A stretch of 64,000 nt of DNA from Ruminococcus bovis. GTDB taxonomy: Bacteria > Bacillota > Clostridia > Oscillospirales > Acutalibacteraceae. Each line of letters begins with the position of its first letter. The stretch's first letter is position 1. Below the pieces are notes generated by a model. It saw only the letters and a program-made list of their open reading frames with translations, was not told where the DNA came from and did no database searches. Where the stretch lies: the NCBI RefSeq assembly GCF_005601135.1, contig NZ_CP039381.1, positions 431,941 through 495,940 on the forward strand. The letters are read 5' to 3'. Positions 19,924 to 28,992 of the stretch are shown here, piece by piece. The position numbers and the translations under genes were made by a program.

Positions 19924-21120
19924 TTAGTTCTTCTCTTCTAACTTTTGAACCTTAGAAAGCTGACTTTGGATTTTCCTTGTACGAACACCAACCAGCTTAT
20001 CAAGTTCCGTATTAGCTTGATTTAGTCTTGTTTGAGTTTTCTCCAATACATCTGCAAAAGTATCAAACTCTCTCTTAACATCATTTAGAATTTGCCATAC
20101 CTCTGCACTACGCTTTTGTACTGCTAAAGTTTTAAAACCAAGTTGCAAAGAATTTAGCAATGCACCCATTGTTGATGGACCTGCTACATTTACCTTATAT
20201 TCTCTCTGTAAAACTTCCACCATACCACGATTTACAACTTCGGCATACAGTCCCTCAAATGGTAGGAACATAATTGCAAATTCTGTTGTATTTGGTGGTG
20301 AAATATATTTATCGTGAATGTCCTTAGCCTCACTTTTGATAGTTCTCAAAAGATTTTTTGAACAAATTTCAATTTCTTCTTTATTGCCACTATTCATTGC
20401 ATCAACTAACTTTGCATATGTATCTCCGGGAAATTTACTGTCAATAGGAAGATATACTGTACTGTCATCATCAGCAGGTAGCTTAATTGCAAATTCCACA
20501 ACATTTCTGCTACCTTTCTTGGTGGCAACATTTTCTTCATACTGTTCAGGTGAAAGAATTTCCTTTAGAATTGCAGAAAGCTGAATTTCTCCAAGGATAC
20601 CTCTTGTCTTTACATTAGAAAGAACTTTCTTTAAATCCCCAACACCTACTGCAAGGTTTTGCATTTCTCCTAAACCTTTATAAACCTGTTGAAGTTGTTT
20701 GCTTACAGTTTCAAAGGATTTATTCAGCTTATTCTCTAAAGTATTTTGCAATTTTTCATCAACGGTAGTTCTGATATTTTCAAGTTGCTTATTGTTGTCC
20801 TCTTGCATATAGGTTAGCTTTTTCTCAACAGTAGAACGAATATTCTCTAATTTCTGTTCATTTTCCATTGAAAAGGTCTTTAACCTATTTTCCATTTGTT
20901 GTAGCTGATATTTCTGATTTTCAGCCATATTCACCTGATTTTGATTTATCATATCAGACATTAATTTTACACTATTAACAGTATCTTGATTTAGCTTTTT
21001 GGATGCATCATATAACGCATCATCAATATTATTATTTTTATTCTTTGAAAGAACTATAACTAACACAACAGCCATTATGACAACAGCTATTGAAAGTATA
21101 ATCAAAAGTACAGTTTCCAC
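19924..21120 (-). CDS. rmuC: DNA recombination protein RmuC homolog
   Basis: About 398 residues. An N-terminal membrane helix (TVLLIILSIAVVIMAVVLVI) is followed by a long coiled coil (about residues 40-160, QNQVNMAENQKYQLQQMENR etc.) and the RmuC nuclease-like domain with GILGEIQLSAILKEILSPEQ, LPIDSKFPGDTYAKLVDA and FAIMFLPFEGLYAEV. RmuC limits inversion between short repeats. The GTG at 21118-21120 is favoured because GAGG lies 6 bases upstream; an ATG at 21132 gives 4 more residues but no ribosome site. Confidence 0.88.
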   Translation of the reverse strand: METVLLIILSIAVVIMAVVLVIVLSKNKNNNIDDALYDASKKLNQDTVNSVKLMSDMINQNQVNMAENQKYQLQQMENRLKTFSMENEQKLENIRSTVEKKLTYMQEDNNKQLENIRTTVDEKLQNTLENKLNKSFETVSKQLQQVYKGLGEMQNLAVGVGDLKKVLSNVKTRGILGEIQLSAILKEILSPEQYEENVATKKGSRNVVEFAIKLPADDDSTVYLPIDSKFPGDTYAKLVDAMNSGNKEEIEICSKNLLRTIKSEAKDIHDKYISPPNTTEFAIMFLPFEGLYAEVVNRGMVEVLQREYKVNVAGPSTMGALLNSLQLGFKTLAVQKRSAEVWQILNDVKREFDTFADVLEKTQTRLNQANTELDKLVGVRTRKIQSQLSKVQKLEEKN

Positions 21121-21186
21121 GATAATCCTCATTTCTAATATATATAAAGAAATATTAACACAGAAACAAGGAAAATTCAACTGAAA

Positions 21187-22107
21187 CTAAAAGGTAGATA
21201 TTACTGTTTTATCACAATTTTCAGGACTGTATAAGAAAGTATCAATATGGTTACCTTGGTACATATATTCAGGTTCTTTAGGATTATATTCATATTTAAA
21301 TGTATCTATAATAATCAGCTTAATTTTCATTCTTTCCGGAATAATACTCTTGATAAATACAGATGCTTGTTCTCCTACCTTAACACCTTCTTTACTTTCT
21401 GCTAAACCTGCAAGGTTAGGGCAAAGCTCCACAAATGCACCGTAGGACTCAACACTTCTCACAATACCTGCTACAGTTTCTCCCGGTGTGAATTTACTTG
21501 CATTTTCTTCCCATGTACCTAAAAGCTCCTTATGGGACAGGCTGATTCTGCCACCATCAATTGACTTAACAATTGCCTTAATATTCATACCTACAGAAAA
21601 TCTTTCCCTAGGGTGTTCTATTCTTGAAACTGAAATTGAGTCAATAGGAATAAGTGCTACAATGCCACAACCTATATCAGCAAATGCTCCGAAATTTTCC
21701 AAATGAGTAATTTTGGCATCAATAATATCACCGGTTTTCAGTTTACTTATATAATTCTTTTGGCATCTAAGCTGAGCCTCTTCTCTTGAAAGTACTGCAA
21801 TATTGTTGCCTTTAGAGTCCTTTGTAAAGCCTTTTACCACAAAGCAAACAGGTCTGTTGACCCTGGAAATAACTGCAATATCTCTTACCTTTCCTTCTCT
21901 TATACCGATAGCACCCTCCTCTCTTCTAATAATTCCTTTCATAAACCCTTGGTCAACAATTAGGTTGTGGCTTTGGTCACATACAGTTGCCCTAGCCTCA
22001 AGGATTTTTCCGTCACGCATTGCATCATTTAGGGACTTTAGACTTGAAAGTTGCTCTAAATTTTCGTATGTATCAATTCTGCGTCCTTCAGGTAAATAAT
22101 CTGTCAT
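21187..22107 (-). CDS. S1 RNA-binding domain protein, ribosomal protein S1-like
   Basis: 306 residues with two clear S1/OB domains: one at about 140-205 (GDIIDAKITHLENFGAFADI, ISVSRIEHPRERFSVGMNIK) and one at about 215-270 (GETVAGIVRSVESYGAFVEL, CPNLAGLAE). The N-terminal 130 residues resemble the degenerate first OB domain of short clostridial S1 homologs. The expected role is RNA binding in translation or as a general RNA-binding factor. The ATG at 22105-22107 follows CGGAGGAAATAAA, better than the frame start at 22137. The lone gene is followed by rmuC on the same strand. Confidence 0.85.
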   Translation of the reverse strand: MTDYLPEGRRIDTYENLEQLSSLKSLNDAMRDGKILEARATVCDQSHNLIVDQGFMKGIIRREEGAIGIREGKVRDIAVISRVNRPVCFVVKGFTKDSKGNNIAVLSREEAQLRCQKNYISKLKTGDIIDAKITHLENFGAFADIGCGIVALIPIDSISVSRIEHPRERFSVGMNIKAIVKSIDGGRISLSHKELLGTWEENASKFTPGETVAGIVRSVESYGAFVELCPNLAGLAESKEGVKVGEQASVFIKSIIPERMKIKLIIIDTFKYEYNPKEPEYMYQGNHIDTFLYSPENCDKTVISTF

Positions 22108-23046
22108 TTTATTTCCTCCGATTGTTTTGTTACACATAATTACTATGAAATAAAGTTTGGATATATGACCTTTGAACTTTTAATTTTGATTTTTAATTTT
22201 GATTGTGGGTTAAGGTAAGTTAGTTCTGCAAATTTGTTTTTTTCAATTTTGTCTGTTGGTTAAGGTGAGAATGATAAATTAGGATTTGTAGTGCTATTTG
22301 ATAGTTTCAGTTAATATGGAATTGTAAATGAATTTACAATTCCAATCACTCCTTCCGTCACCATTCGGTGACACCTCCCTCAGCGAGGGAGGCAGACACA
22401 GTTTGTACAAATCTAAAAACTAGTACACAAATTTTTTAAATAGTACAGACTAATAAATAATTAAAAATTATAGTAAAGACAAAGGCTCCCTCGCTGAGGG
22501 AGCTGTCGATTGTAAATTGACGGTACGGCAATTTACCTTTTATAAATCGACTGAAGGAGTGGTTGATATTTTAAACTTGTTTAAAATATCATCATATATG
22601 AAACTTTCCTATATTTCTAACTATAAAATATTATATAAATTATGAGTTACAGTTGTAGGGTCCACCATTGGTGGACCGAGCAAATCAGCCTTTATAGAGG
22701 TACATTGCCCTGTGTAGTTATTATAAATTTATAGTCTGCAAATAGGACAATAATCCCATAGGTATCACACTTTTTGACGGGCGAACAATGTTCGCCCCTA
22801 CGACTGTGAGCCATAAAATGATATAACAATCAGCATTGTTTATACCACAAAATATTGTTATATTATTAATTGTGCAATAACTTGGTATACAAGAGAGAAA
22901 GGACATAGTATACACTTTTTATAATTTACAACATCCCCACAACCCCAAACTTTATAACTGATTAATCTTAACCAACAGACAAAATTTAAATACCCACAGA
23001 CAAAACTGAAAATTTAAAAAATAAAAATTTTGAAAATAGTCTATTA
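22108..23046. repeat. Intergenic region with copy B of the dispersed repeat (22352-22813)
   Basis: Gene-free. The block 22352-22562 is bounded by inverted ends: CACTCCTTCCGTC ... and ... GACTGAAGGAGTG, with inner inverted CCTCCCTCAGCGAGGGAGG and GGCTCCCTCGCTGAGGGAGC. It is followed by GATATTTTAAACTTGTTTAA, GTAGGGTCCACCATTGGTGG and GGGCGAACAATGTTCGCCC. Blocks are shared with 4164-4351, 14757-15005 and 62463-62893. Short text GTTGGTTAAGGTGAG also recurs at 62405-62430. Confidence 0.65.
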
Positions 23047-23075
23047 TTGACAGTTATAATAGGATTTATTATTAT
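23047..23075 (+). promoter_or_regulatory. SigA promoter of the oxidoreductase gene
   Basis: TTGACA (23047-23052), 17-base spacer, TATTAT (23070-23075), 44 bases before the ATG at 23119. Confidence 0.75.
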
Positions 23076-23118
23076 AGAATTGACCTAAGGTCTAATACAT
23101 TTTATGGAGGTTTTACCT

Positions 23119-24090
23119 ATGAAAACTTATAATTGGGGTGTACTAGGTTGTGGTGTTATTGCAAATGAACTTGCTTTAGCTATGAAGAACCACAACAAAA
23201 AACTTTATGGTGTAACAAACAGAACTTTAAGCAAAGCTAAGGACTTTGCAAAGAAGTATGAAATCGAAAATGTTTATGACAGTTTTGAAGATATGATTAA
23301 TGATGAAAACATTGATATTATCTACATTACAACTCCTCATAACACACATATTAATTATATTGAAAAGGCACTTAACAAAGGGAAGAATGTTCTCTGTGAA
23401 AAGTCAATTACTCTAAACAGTGATGAACTTGATAAGGGTATGGCTATTGCTAAAGAAAAGGGTCTTGTACTTGCTGAGGCTATGACAGAATATCATATGC
23501 CTATTTATAAGGAACTAAAAAAGAGAATTGCTGAGGAAAAGCTAGGTGAAGTTAACTTAATCACACTTAACTTTGGTTCATACAAGGATTATGATATGAA
23601 AAACAGATTTTTCAACCGTAACCTTGCAGGTGGTTCAATGCTTGACATTGGTGTTTATGCAATTTCTCTTGCAAGAATGTTTATGAAGTCCAAGCCTAAC
23701 AAAGTTTCAAGTATGGTAAAATATTGTGAAACAGGTGTTGATGAACAGGCATCTATCCTACTAATGAATGAAGAACAACAGATGGCAACCATTATGCTTT
23801 CACTTCATTCAAAACAACCAAAAAGAGCAATGATTTCTTGTGCAAATGGCTACATTGAAGTTATGGAATACCCTAGAGGTATGAAAGCAGTTATCACTTA
23901 TACCGATGGTGAAGTAGAAGAAATTGAATGTGGTGACACTAAGAATGCTTTGTGGTATGAAGTTGAGGATATGGAAGAAACTCTAACTAAGGGTGATGAC
24001 CTAATGAACAGAGAAATGACTAAGGATGTTATGGATATTATGACAGATATTAGAAAAAGTTGGGGTATGACCTATCCTGAAGAAGAATAA
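23119..24090 (+). CDS. Gfo/Idh/MocA family NAD(P)-dependent oxidoreductase
   Basis: 323 residues. The N-terminal Rossmann fold begins WGVLGCGVIANELALAM (GxGxxA variant of the dinucleotide loop). Family motifs follow: DIIYITTPHNTHINYIEKAL, then KGKNVLCEKSITLN with the EK(P/S) catalytic-region lysine, and GGSMLDIGVYAISLARMF with the conserved DxGxY. Such enzymes oxidise or reduce sugars, inositols or trans-dihydrodiols; the substrate is not evident. The ATG at 23119 follows TATGGAGG at 9 bases; an in-frame upstream ATG (23104) overlaps that ribosome site and is not used. Confidence 0.88.
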   Translation: MKTYNWGVLGCGVIANELALAMKNHNKKLYGVTNRTLSKAKDFAKKYEIENVYDSFEDMINDENIDIIYITTPHNTHINYIEKALNKGKNVLCEKSITLNSDELDKGMAIAKEKGLVLAEAMTEYHMPIYKELKKRIAEEKLGEVNLITLNFGSYKDYDMKNRFFNRNLAGGSMLDIGVYAISLARMFMKSKPNKVSSMVKYCETGVDEQASILLMNEEQQMATIMLSLHSKQPKRAMISCANGYIEVMEYPRGMKAVITYTDGEVEEIECGDTKNALWYEVEDMEETLTKGDDLMNREMTKDVMDIMTDIRKSWGMTYPEEE

Positions 24091-24145
24091 ATTTAATGCA
24101 AAATATATGTGAATTTGAAAATGTTGTGAACTTATTGCAAAATTG

Positions 24146-24174
24146 TTGAAAATCATACTATTTTATTGTAGAAT
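24146..24174 (+). promoter_or_regulatory. Putative SigA promoter of the cyclophilin gene
   Basis: TTGAAA (24146-24151), 17-base spacer, TAGAAT (24169-24174), 37 bases before the ATG. Confidence 0.6.
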
Positions 24175-24211
24175 ATGAATGTTAAACTAAAAACGAAAGA
24201 GGTAAAATTCT

Positions 24212-25123
24212 ATGAAAAAAACTATTAGTATTTTTCTAACAGCTTTGTTATGTTGTGCAATGGCATTTTCTGTTACATTCACTGCATCAGCAAAGTTCAA
24301 TCAAGAGGCTAAGCCTAAGGTTGGTGACACAGTAGCAGTTCTACACACTAACTACGGTGACATTGCTATGTCATTCTTCCCTAAGTATGCACCAAAGGGT
24401 GTTGAAAACTTCCAAACTCTTGCAAAAGAAAAAAAGTATGACAACACAATTTTCCACAGAGTTATTAAGAAATTTATGATTCAAGGTGGTGACTACACCA
24501 ATGGTGATGGCACCGGTGGTGAGTCATGTTGGGGTAAAGAATTCGAGAATGAATGTGTTGATGAACTAAAGAACATCAGAGGTGCAGTTGCTTATGCTAA
24601 TGCAGGTGCTGACACTAACGGTAGCCAGTTCTTCATTAACTCAGTAGAAAACACTAACCTAAACGGTAACTACACAGTATTTGGTCAAGTATTTGCCGGT
24701 ATGGATGTTGTTGATTTAATTTCTAATTGTGAAGTTACAGTAAACAGTAGTGGTGAAAGCAGTTCTCCTGTAAATGAAGTTAAGCTAGAAAGTGTTGAAA
24801 TTACAAGGTACACAAAGAATATGGAAAATTCTCTAAAGTCAGCTACTGACCCATATGAAGGTGTAAAGTCAACTACAACTGCTACGGAAGAAACAACTGT
24901 TGCATCAACTGAGTCAACTACTGCAAATTCTGAGGACAATGACGATTCATTTAACTTTATTCCTATTATTGTAACAGTAGGTGTACTTGTTATTATCTTT
25001 GCTTGTTTTGCTATTCCTTACGGTATTCAGGACAAGAAGAAAAAGAAAGCTAAAGCAGAAGCAAAGGCTGCTATGAAAGCTGACCCTGACTACAAGAAGA
25101 AAAAGTCTAAGAAAAAGAGATAA
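24212..25123 (+). CDS. Extracytoplasmic cyclophilin-type peptidyl-prolyl isomerase
   Basis: 303 residues. Signal peptide (KKTISIFLTALLCCAMAFSV, cleavage near TASA). The cyclophilin domain (about 40-195) shows FHRVIKKFMIQGGDYTNGDG, with the catalytic Arg of FHRV, and GSQFFINSVENTNLNGNYTV with GQVFAGMDVV. A Thr/Glu/Ser linker leads to a C-terminal membrane helix (FIPIIVTVGVLVIIFACFAI) and a Lys-rich cytoplasmic tail, so the isomerase is held on the outer face of the membrane to help fold exported proteins. Ribosome site GAAAGAGG. The HAD gene follows at 15 bases. Confidence 0.92.
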   Translation: MKKTISIFLTALLCCAMAFSVTFTASAKFNQEAKPKVGDTVAVLHTNYGDIAMSFFPKYAPKGVENFQTLAKEKKYDNTIFHRVIKKFMIQGGDYTNGDGTGGESCWGKEFENECVDELKNIRGAVAYANAGADTNGSQFFINSVENTNLNGNYTVFGQVFAGMDVVDLISNCEVTVNSSGESSSPVNEVKLESVEITRYTKNMENSLKSATDPYEGVKSTTTATEETTVASTESTTANSEDNDDSFNFIPIIVTVGVLVIIFACFAIPYGIQDKKKKKAKAEAKAAMKADPDYKKKKSKKKR

Positions 25124-25138
25124 TTAAGAGGTTTTATA

Positions 25139-25987
25139 ATGGATACAAAACCTATCATTGCAATAATGTATGACTTTGACAAAACATTATGCACAAAGGA
25201 TATGCAGGACTATGCTTTTATCCCATCATTAAAAATGACTCCAAGTGAATTTTGGAGCAAAACAAATGAAGTTGGCACTAAGCTACAGATGGATTCTGTT
25301 CTGGCATATATGTACACAATGCTATCGGAAAGTCAAAAGAGAAACATTCCACTAACTAGGGAAAGCCTAACAGAAAAAGGCAACAAAATTGAATTTTTCC
25401 CGGGAGTTAAACAGTGGTTTCAACGCATTAACAGTTTTGCAGAAGAAAATGATGTTATAGTTGAACATTATGTAATATCCTCAGGGCTTAAGGAGATTAT
25501 TGAGGGTACTGCAATCAGCAATGAATTTAAGAAAATCTTTGGTTGCGAATTTGTTTATGATGAAAAGGGACTTGCAGTTTTCCCTAAAACTGCCGTTAAC
25601 TACACCAACAAAACACAGTTTGTGTACAGAATAAACAAAGGTGTACTTGACATTTCCAATGATGAGGACTTAAACAAATCAATGCCGGATGACAGTAAGA
25701 GAATTCCATTTTGCAATATGATTTATATAGGTGACGGACTTTCCGATGTACCTTGTATGAAGATGATGAAGTCCTATGGTGGTGTTTCTATTGCAGTTTA
25801 TCAAGGAGAAGTAACAAAGAAAGTTATGGACTTGTTACTGAGAGATAGAGTTGACTTTATCTATCCTGCCGATTACAGAGAAAACAGTGGTCTTGATAAA
25901 ACTGTTAAAAATATTATCAGAAAAATGGCAGTTTGCGAAAAACTGTACATTGAGAACTTTAACCAAAAGAATGGAAAATTCCAGTAA
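25139..25987 (+). CDS. HAD family phosphatase
   Basis: 282 residues. HAD motif I is MYDFDKTLCTKD (nucleophile Asp12 or neighbouring Asp14), motif II lies in VEHYVISSGLKEIIEG (Ser), and motifs III/IV in FCNMIYIGDGLSDVPCMKMM (GDGxSD). This pattern is close to the phosphoserine-phosphatase-like branch of cytosolic HAD phosphatases. Substrate unknown. It follows the cyclophilin gene with AAGAGG as the ribosome site, and a strong terminator follows, so the two form one operon. Confidence 0.85.
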   Translation: MDTKPIIAIMYDFDKTLCTKDMQDYAFIPSLKMTPSEFWSKTNEVGTKLQMDSVLAYMYTMLSESQKRNIPLTRESLTEKGNKIEFFPGVKQWFQRINSFAEENDVIVEHYVISSGLKEIIEGTAISNEFKKIFGCEFVYDEKGLAVFPKTAVNYTNKTQFVYRINKGVLDISNDEDLNKSMPDDSKRIPFCNMIYIGDGLSDVPCMKMMKSYGGVSIAVYQGEVTKKVMDLLLRDRVDFIYPADYRENSGLDKTVKNIIRKMAVCEKLYIENFNQKNGKFQ

Positions 25988-26002
25988 AGAAATATAACTA
26001 TA

Positions 26003-26046
26003 AAAAGAGTCACAAAGTACAAAGAAACTTTGTGGCTCTTTATTTA
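26003..26046 (+). terminator. Intrinsic terminator
   Basis: AAAGAGTCACAAAGT and ACTTTGTGGCTCTTT form a near-perfect stem followed by ATTTATT, just after the HAD gene. Confidence 0.85.
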
Positions 26047-26093
26047 TTGTGCCAAATTTGTTATGTACATTTACTAAAAATGGTTCACTTCAA

Positions 26094-26122
26094 TTGACTT
26101 TAAGGCTCTAATACCTTATAAT
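26094..26122 (+). promoter_or_regulatory. SigA promoter of the ABC exporter operon
   Basis: TTGACT (26094-26099), 17-base spacer, TATAAT (26117-26122), about 75 bases before the first start codon. Confidence 0.8.
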
Positions 26123-26195
26123 ATATGGTGGTTTTGTTTGTAAAAACAAAGATAGTATATGAAGGAAATTAACGAAATTATTTTATAAAGGTTCG

Positions 26196-27086
26196 GTGAT
26201 TACTATTTTCACTATATTTAAAGAACACAGACACTTTGGAAAACAGATTTTCAGACTTTCCAAAACAGAATTAATTAAGCAATATAAAGGTGCTGCTATC
26301 GGTCCTTTTTGGGCAATTATCAAACCGGCATTTACACTTTTTGTTTACTGGTTTGCTTTTACAGTAGGTATCAAGAACTTAGGTATTGTTGATATTCAGA
26401 TGCCTAACGGTTCAGTTCAGCATTTTGACAGATTTATTTTTATGCTGACAGGTTTTATTCCATGGTGGTTTATCAGTGAAAGTATCACCCATGGTGCTAA
26501 GGCTATCAGAGTAAACAGGCAGTTTGTTACAAAAGTTAAATTCCCTGTATCAACAATTCTTACATACACTTCCCTTTCAAGAGTGTATATTCATTTCTTG
26601 TTATCAGCAATAATGGTTGGTATCTTGGGACTTTATGACTGTTTATTTAACACACAATTCCTTTCACTTTATGCATTGCAGTTCTTTATTCTATGTCCGA
26701 TAATGTTTATGTTCTTCTTAGCATTAACCTGGACAACTGCTCCAATGTGTGCATTCAGTAAGGACCTTGAGTCAATGATTACATCTGTTATGTCAGGTAT
26801 CTTCTGGTTAACCGGTGTTATCTACAGTTCATATGACTTACCACCAACAAATATGCAACATCTCCTAGAATTCTTTATGTTAATCAACCCTATTAACTTC
26901 TTTGTAAATGCATACAGAAAAGCATTTATCTATCACGAAGCATTTTGGGTTACCCATACATCAGACCCTACAGGTTTAGGCTTAAACTGGGAGTTAATTA
27001 TATTTGTAGCTGAATTTTTACTTGTATTTTTCTATGGTGCTCACAAGTATAACAAACTTAGAAAAACACTTCCTGATGTACTATAA
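26196..27086 (+). CDS. Polysaccharide/teichoic acid ABC exporter, permease (TagG-like)
   Basis: 296 residues, ABC-2 type. The N-terminal FGKQIFRLSKTELIKQYKGA then IGPFWAIIKPAFTLFVYWFA is the hallmark of O-antigen/teichoic-acid permeases (TagG, Wzm, RfbA). Six membrane helices can be traced. It should export an undecaprenyl-linked polymer with the ATPase encoded 12 bases downstream. The start is a GTG at 26196 after AAAGG; no better ATG is available near the N-terminus. No glycosyltransferase lies beside it, so the exported polymer is unknown. Confidence 0.88.
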   Translation: MITIFTIFKEHRHFGKQIFRLSKTELIKQYKGAAIGPFWAIIKPAFTLFVYWFAFTVGIKNLGIVDIQMPNGSVQHFDRFIFMLTGFIPWWFISESITHGAKAIRVNRQFVTKVKFPVSTILTYTSLSRVYIHFLLSAIMVGILGLYDCLFNTQFLSLYALQFFILCPIMFMFFLALTWTTAPMCAFSKDLESMITSVMSGIFWLTGVIYSSYDLPPTNMQHLLEFFMLINPINFFVNAYRKAFIYHEAFWVTHTSDPTGLGLNWELIIFVAEFLLVFFYGAHKYNKLRKTLPDVL

Positions 27087-27097
27087 GGAGTATTAAA

Positions 27098-27916
27098 ATG
27101 AGTGACAATCCTATTATTACCTTTGACCATGTAAGCAAAGATTATATTCTATATAAAAGTGACAAGGCTAGATTTAAAGCACTGTTCTTTAAGCCTAGAA
27201 ATCCTAAGATTCACAGTGCATTAAAGGATGTTTCCTTTACTATTAACAAAGGTGAATCTGTCGGTATTATCGGTGACAACGGTGCAGGTAAAAGTACACT
27301 TCTAAAGATGATTACAGGTGTAACATTTCCTAGTGATGGTACAGTTACAGTTCATGGCAAGGTTGCTGCTTTGCTAGAGCTTACTGCCGGTTTCTCACTT
27401 GAAATGACAGGTAGAGAGAACATTTACCTAAAGGGCTATATCCTAGGTCTTGAGGATGACTACATTAAGAGTATTGAAGAAAACATTGTTGATTTTGCTC
27501 AGCTTGGTGACTACATTGACCAGCCTGTAAGAACATACAGTTCCGGTATGAAAATGCGTCTTGGCTTTGCAATTAATGTTAACATTGAACCTGATATTCT
27601 TGTAGTTGATGAAGCACTTGCAGTTGGTGATAATGCCTTTAAGAAGAAGTGTAAGGCTAAGATTAAAGAGATTATCAACCAAGGTGTTACAGTTCTTTTT
27701 GTTAGTCACTCTGCCCCATCAGTACAAGAAATTTGTGACCGTTCAATTTATCTAAGAAACGGTCAGCTAATTCATGATGGTCCAACAGGTGAAACTCTCA
27801 ACATTTACGAAACTCAAAAGGCTAAAGATGCTGAGGAAAAGAAGAAAAGACAAGAGGCTAAAAAGGCTGCCAGAAAAGCAGCACTAGAGAAAGAAAAGGC
27901 AAAGAAGGCACAGTAA
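27098..27916 (+). CDS. Polysaccharide/teichoic acid ABC exporter, ATPase (TagH-like)
   Basis: 272 residues. Walker A GDNGAGKST, signature YSSGMKMRLGFAI, Walker B DILVVDEALAVGD and switch His in FVSHSAPSVQEICDRSIYLR are all intact. ALLELTAGFSLEMTGRENIY is typical of the Wzt/TagH group. The C-terminal 35 residues are Lys/Ala/Glu-rich (KKRQEAKKAARKAALEKEKA) instead of a carbohydrate-binding domain, so polymer recognition must be by another route. It energises the permease encoded just upstream. Its stop overlaps the next start (TAATG). Confidence 0.9.
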   Translation: MSDNPIITFDHVSKDYILYKSDKARFKALFFKPRNPKIHSALKDVSFTINKGESVGIIGDNGAGKSTLLKMITGVTFPSDGTVTVHGKVAALLELTAGFSLEMTGRENIYLKGYILGLEDDYIKSIEENIVDFAQLGDYIDQPVRTYSSGMKMRLGFAINVNIEPDILVVDEALAVGDNAFKKKCKAKIKEIINQGVTVLFVSHSAPSVQEICDRSIYLRNGQLIHDGPTGETLNIYETQKAKDAEEKKKRQEAKKAARKAALEKEKAKKAQ

Positions 27917-28308
27917 TGAAAGCATTATTTATTGATGACGAATACTTTTACTACCCTGAGGGTGTAAGCAACTTTGCAGAACTTAAAGATTATTTAAAGA
28001 ACAACTACAGTTCATTTGTAGAGCTGACAAAGATTGAATCTACAAGAGTTGTGCCACCTTATTTTGTTAAGGAATACACCAACAAAACCTATGTAAACCT
28101 ACAACAAACTAAGTTCATTGAAGAGGTTGACATCTCTGTTATGAGCAAAGAGGACTACACAACAAGCCTGAATAACGCTATGGATGAGATTTGTGTTCAT
28201 TGTGATAACTTTAATCATGATAAAAGATATTGCGAATGTGGGGATATTCAAGATACCCTTTGCCTTAACGGTAAATGTGACATCTTCTCAAAGGATGAAG
28301 AATTTTAA
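27916..28308 (+). CDS. Cys-rich hypothetical protein in the exporter operon
   Basis: 130 residues, soluble, start ATG overlapping the ATPase stop codon, so it is translationally coupled. The last 35 residues hold six cysteines and a histidine in CVHCDNFNHDKRYCECGDIQ and DTLCLNGKCDIF, a likely metal-binding knuckle. No family is recognised. It lies at the end of the operon, immediately before the tRNA-Leu island junction. Confidence 0.65.
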   Translation: MKALFIDDEYFYYPEGVSNFAELKDYLKNNYSSFVELTKIESTRVVPPYFVKEYTNKTYVNLQQTKFIEEVDISVMSKEDYTTSLNNAMDEICVHCDNFNHDKRYCECGDIQDTLCLNGKCDIFSKDEEF

Positions 28309-28493
28309 ATTTTAATTTTTTATTTTTAATTATAGATTGTAATATCACTGTTGGTTTCATATAATCTGTATGTTTTATTCTATTCTGTAAATTTTTGTTT
28401 TCGGTTTTATTTCAAACCTAGTAAATATCTTTAAGGAATAAATATTCCCCTATTTATTCCTTATTTTTACTTTTAAAGTTCAATTTATATTAC
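28309..28493. other. Short intergenic stretch before the tRNA-Leu promoter
   Basis: AT-rich; no gene. It contains an imperfect repeat of GGAATAAATATTCC/TTTATTCC around 28433-28462 that may end the exporter transcript. Nothing else is seen. Confidence 0.4.
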
Positions 28494-28522
28494 TTGACTA
28501 TTTTCCTTTTGTTGGTTACAAT
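28494..28522 (+). promoter_or_regulatory. Host promoter of the tRNA-Leu locus
   Basis: TTGACT (28494-28499), 17-base spacer, TACAAT (28517-28522), 30 bases before the first tRNA-Leu 5' half. In the present arrangement it would transcribe the ladder of 5' halves and the intact tRNA-Leu at 28902. Confidence 0.7.
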
Positions 28523-28552
28523 ATTTATTGAAGTGATTAATTGAATAAACAC

Positions 28553-28592
28553 GCACCTATGGCGGAAGTGGCAGACGCGTATGGTTCAGGTC
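28553..28592 (+). pseudogene. 5' half of the split host tRNA-Leu (CAG)
   Basis: GCACCTATGGCGGAAGTGGC, then AGACGCGTATGGTTCAGGTC, is the 5' acceptor strand, D-arm and anticodon arm to just past the anticodon CAG. It then changes to island sequence. Its acceptor GCACCTA and anticodon stem TATGG are complementary to TAGGTGC and CCATA in the orphan 3' half at 61945-61998 and not to the neighbouring intact gene. So the original gene was cut here. Confidence 0.88.
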
Positions 28593-28901
28593 ACGCCACG
28601 TCTGTGTAAAATCAAAAGTTAATATATTATAAATTTTGGCAGGGTATTTACCCTGTTGAGATAAATTTGCGGATATGGCGGAATTGGCAGACGCGTACGG
28701 TTCAGGTCACGCCACGTCTGTGTAAAATCAAAAGTTAATATATTATAAATTTTGGCAGGGTATTTACCCTGTTGAGATAAATTTGCGGATATGGCGGAAT
28801 TGGCAGACGCGTACGGTTCAGGTCACGCCACGTCTGTGTAAAAAACAAAAACTTAACACATTTAGATTTTGGCAGGGTGTTTACCCTGTTGAGATAAATT
28901 T
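28593..28901 (+). repeat. Tandem array of 116-117 bp units, each starting with a tRNA-Leu 5' half
   Basis: 5' halves begin at 28553, 28669, 28785 and 28902 (the last is intact). Each truncated copy stops after GGTTCAGGTC and is followed by the same spacer (ACGCCACGTCTGTGTAAAA ... GGCAGGGTATTTACCCTGTT ... GATAAATTT). The second and third copies carry acceptor GCGGATA like the intact gene, while the first carries GCACCTA. This is a duplicated attachment-site junction. Confidence 0.85.
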
Positions 28902-28988
28902 GCGGATATGGCGGAATTGGCAGACGCGTACGGTTCAGGTCCGTATGAAAGCGATTTCATGCAGGTTCAAGTCCTGTTATCCGCACCA
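28902..28988 (+). tRNA. tRNA-Leu (CAG), intact replacement copy
   Basis: 87 bases. Acceptor GCGGATA pairs with TATCCGC, anticodon stem TACGG/CCGTA, loop TTCAGGT (CAG), long variable arm GAAAGCGATTTC, T-loop GGTTCAAGTCC, encoded CCA at 28986-28988. Lies inside the island, downstream of the host promoter, and so can replace the tRNA-Leu destroyed by the insertion. Confidence 0.93.
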
Positions 28989-28992
28989 GTAT

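Noticed and set aside
28553-28988. Repeat-spacer-like array suggesting CRISPR
   Set aside because: The repeated part is a tRNA-Leu 5' half and the spacers are near-identical, unlike CRISPR. No cas genes are present anywhere in the window.
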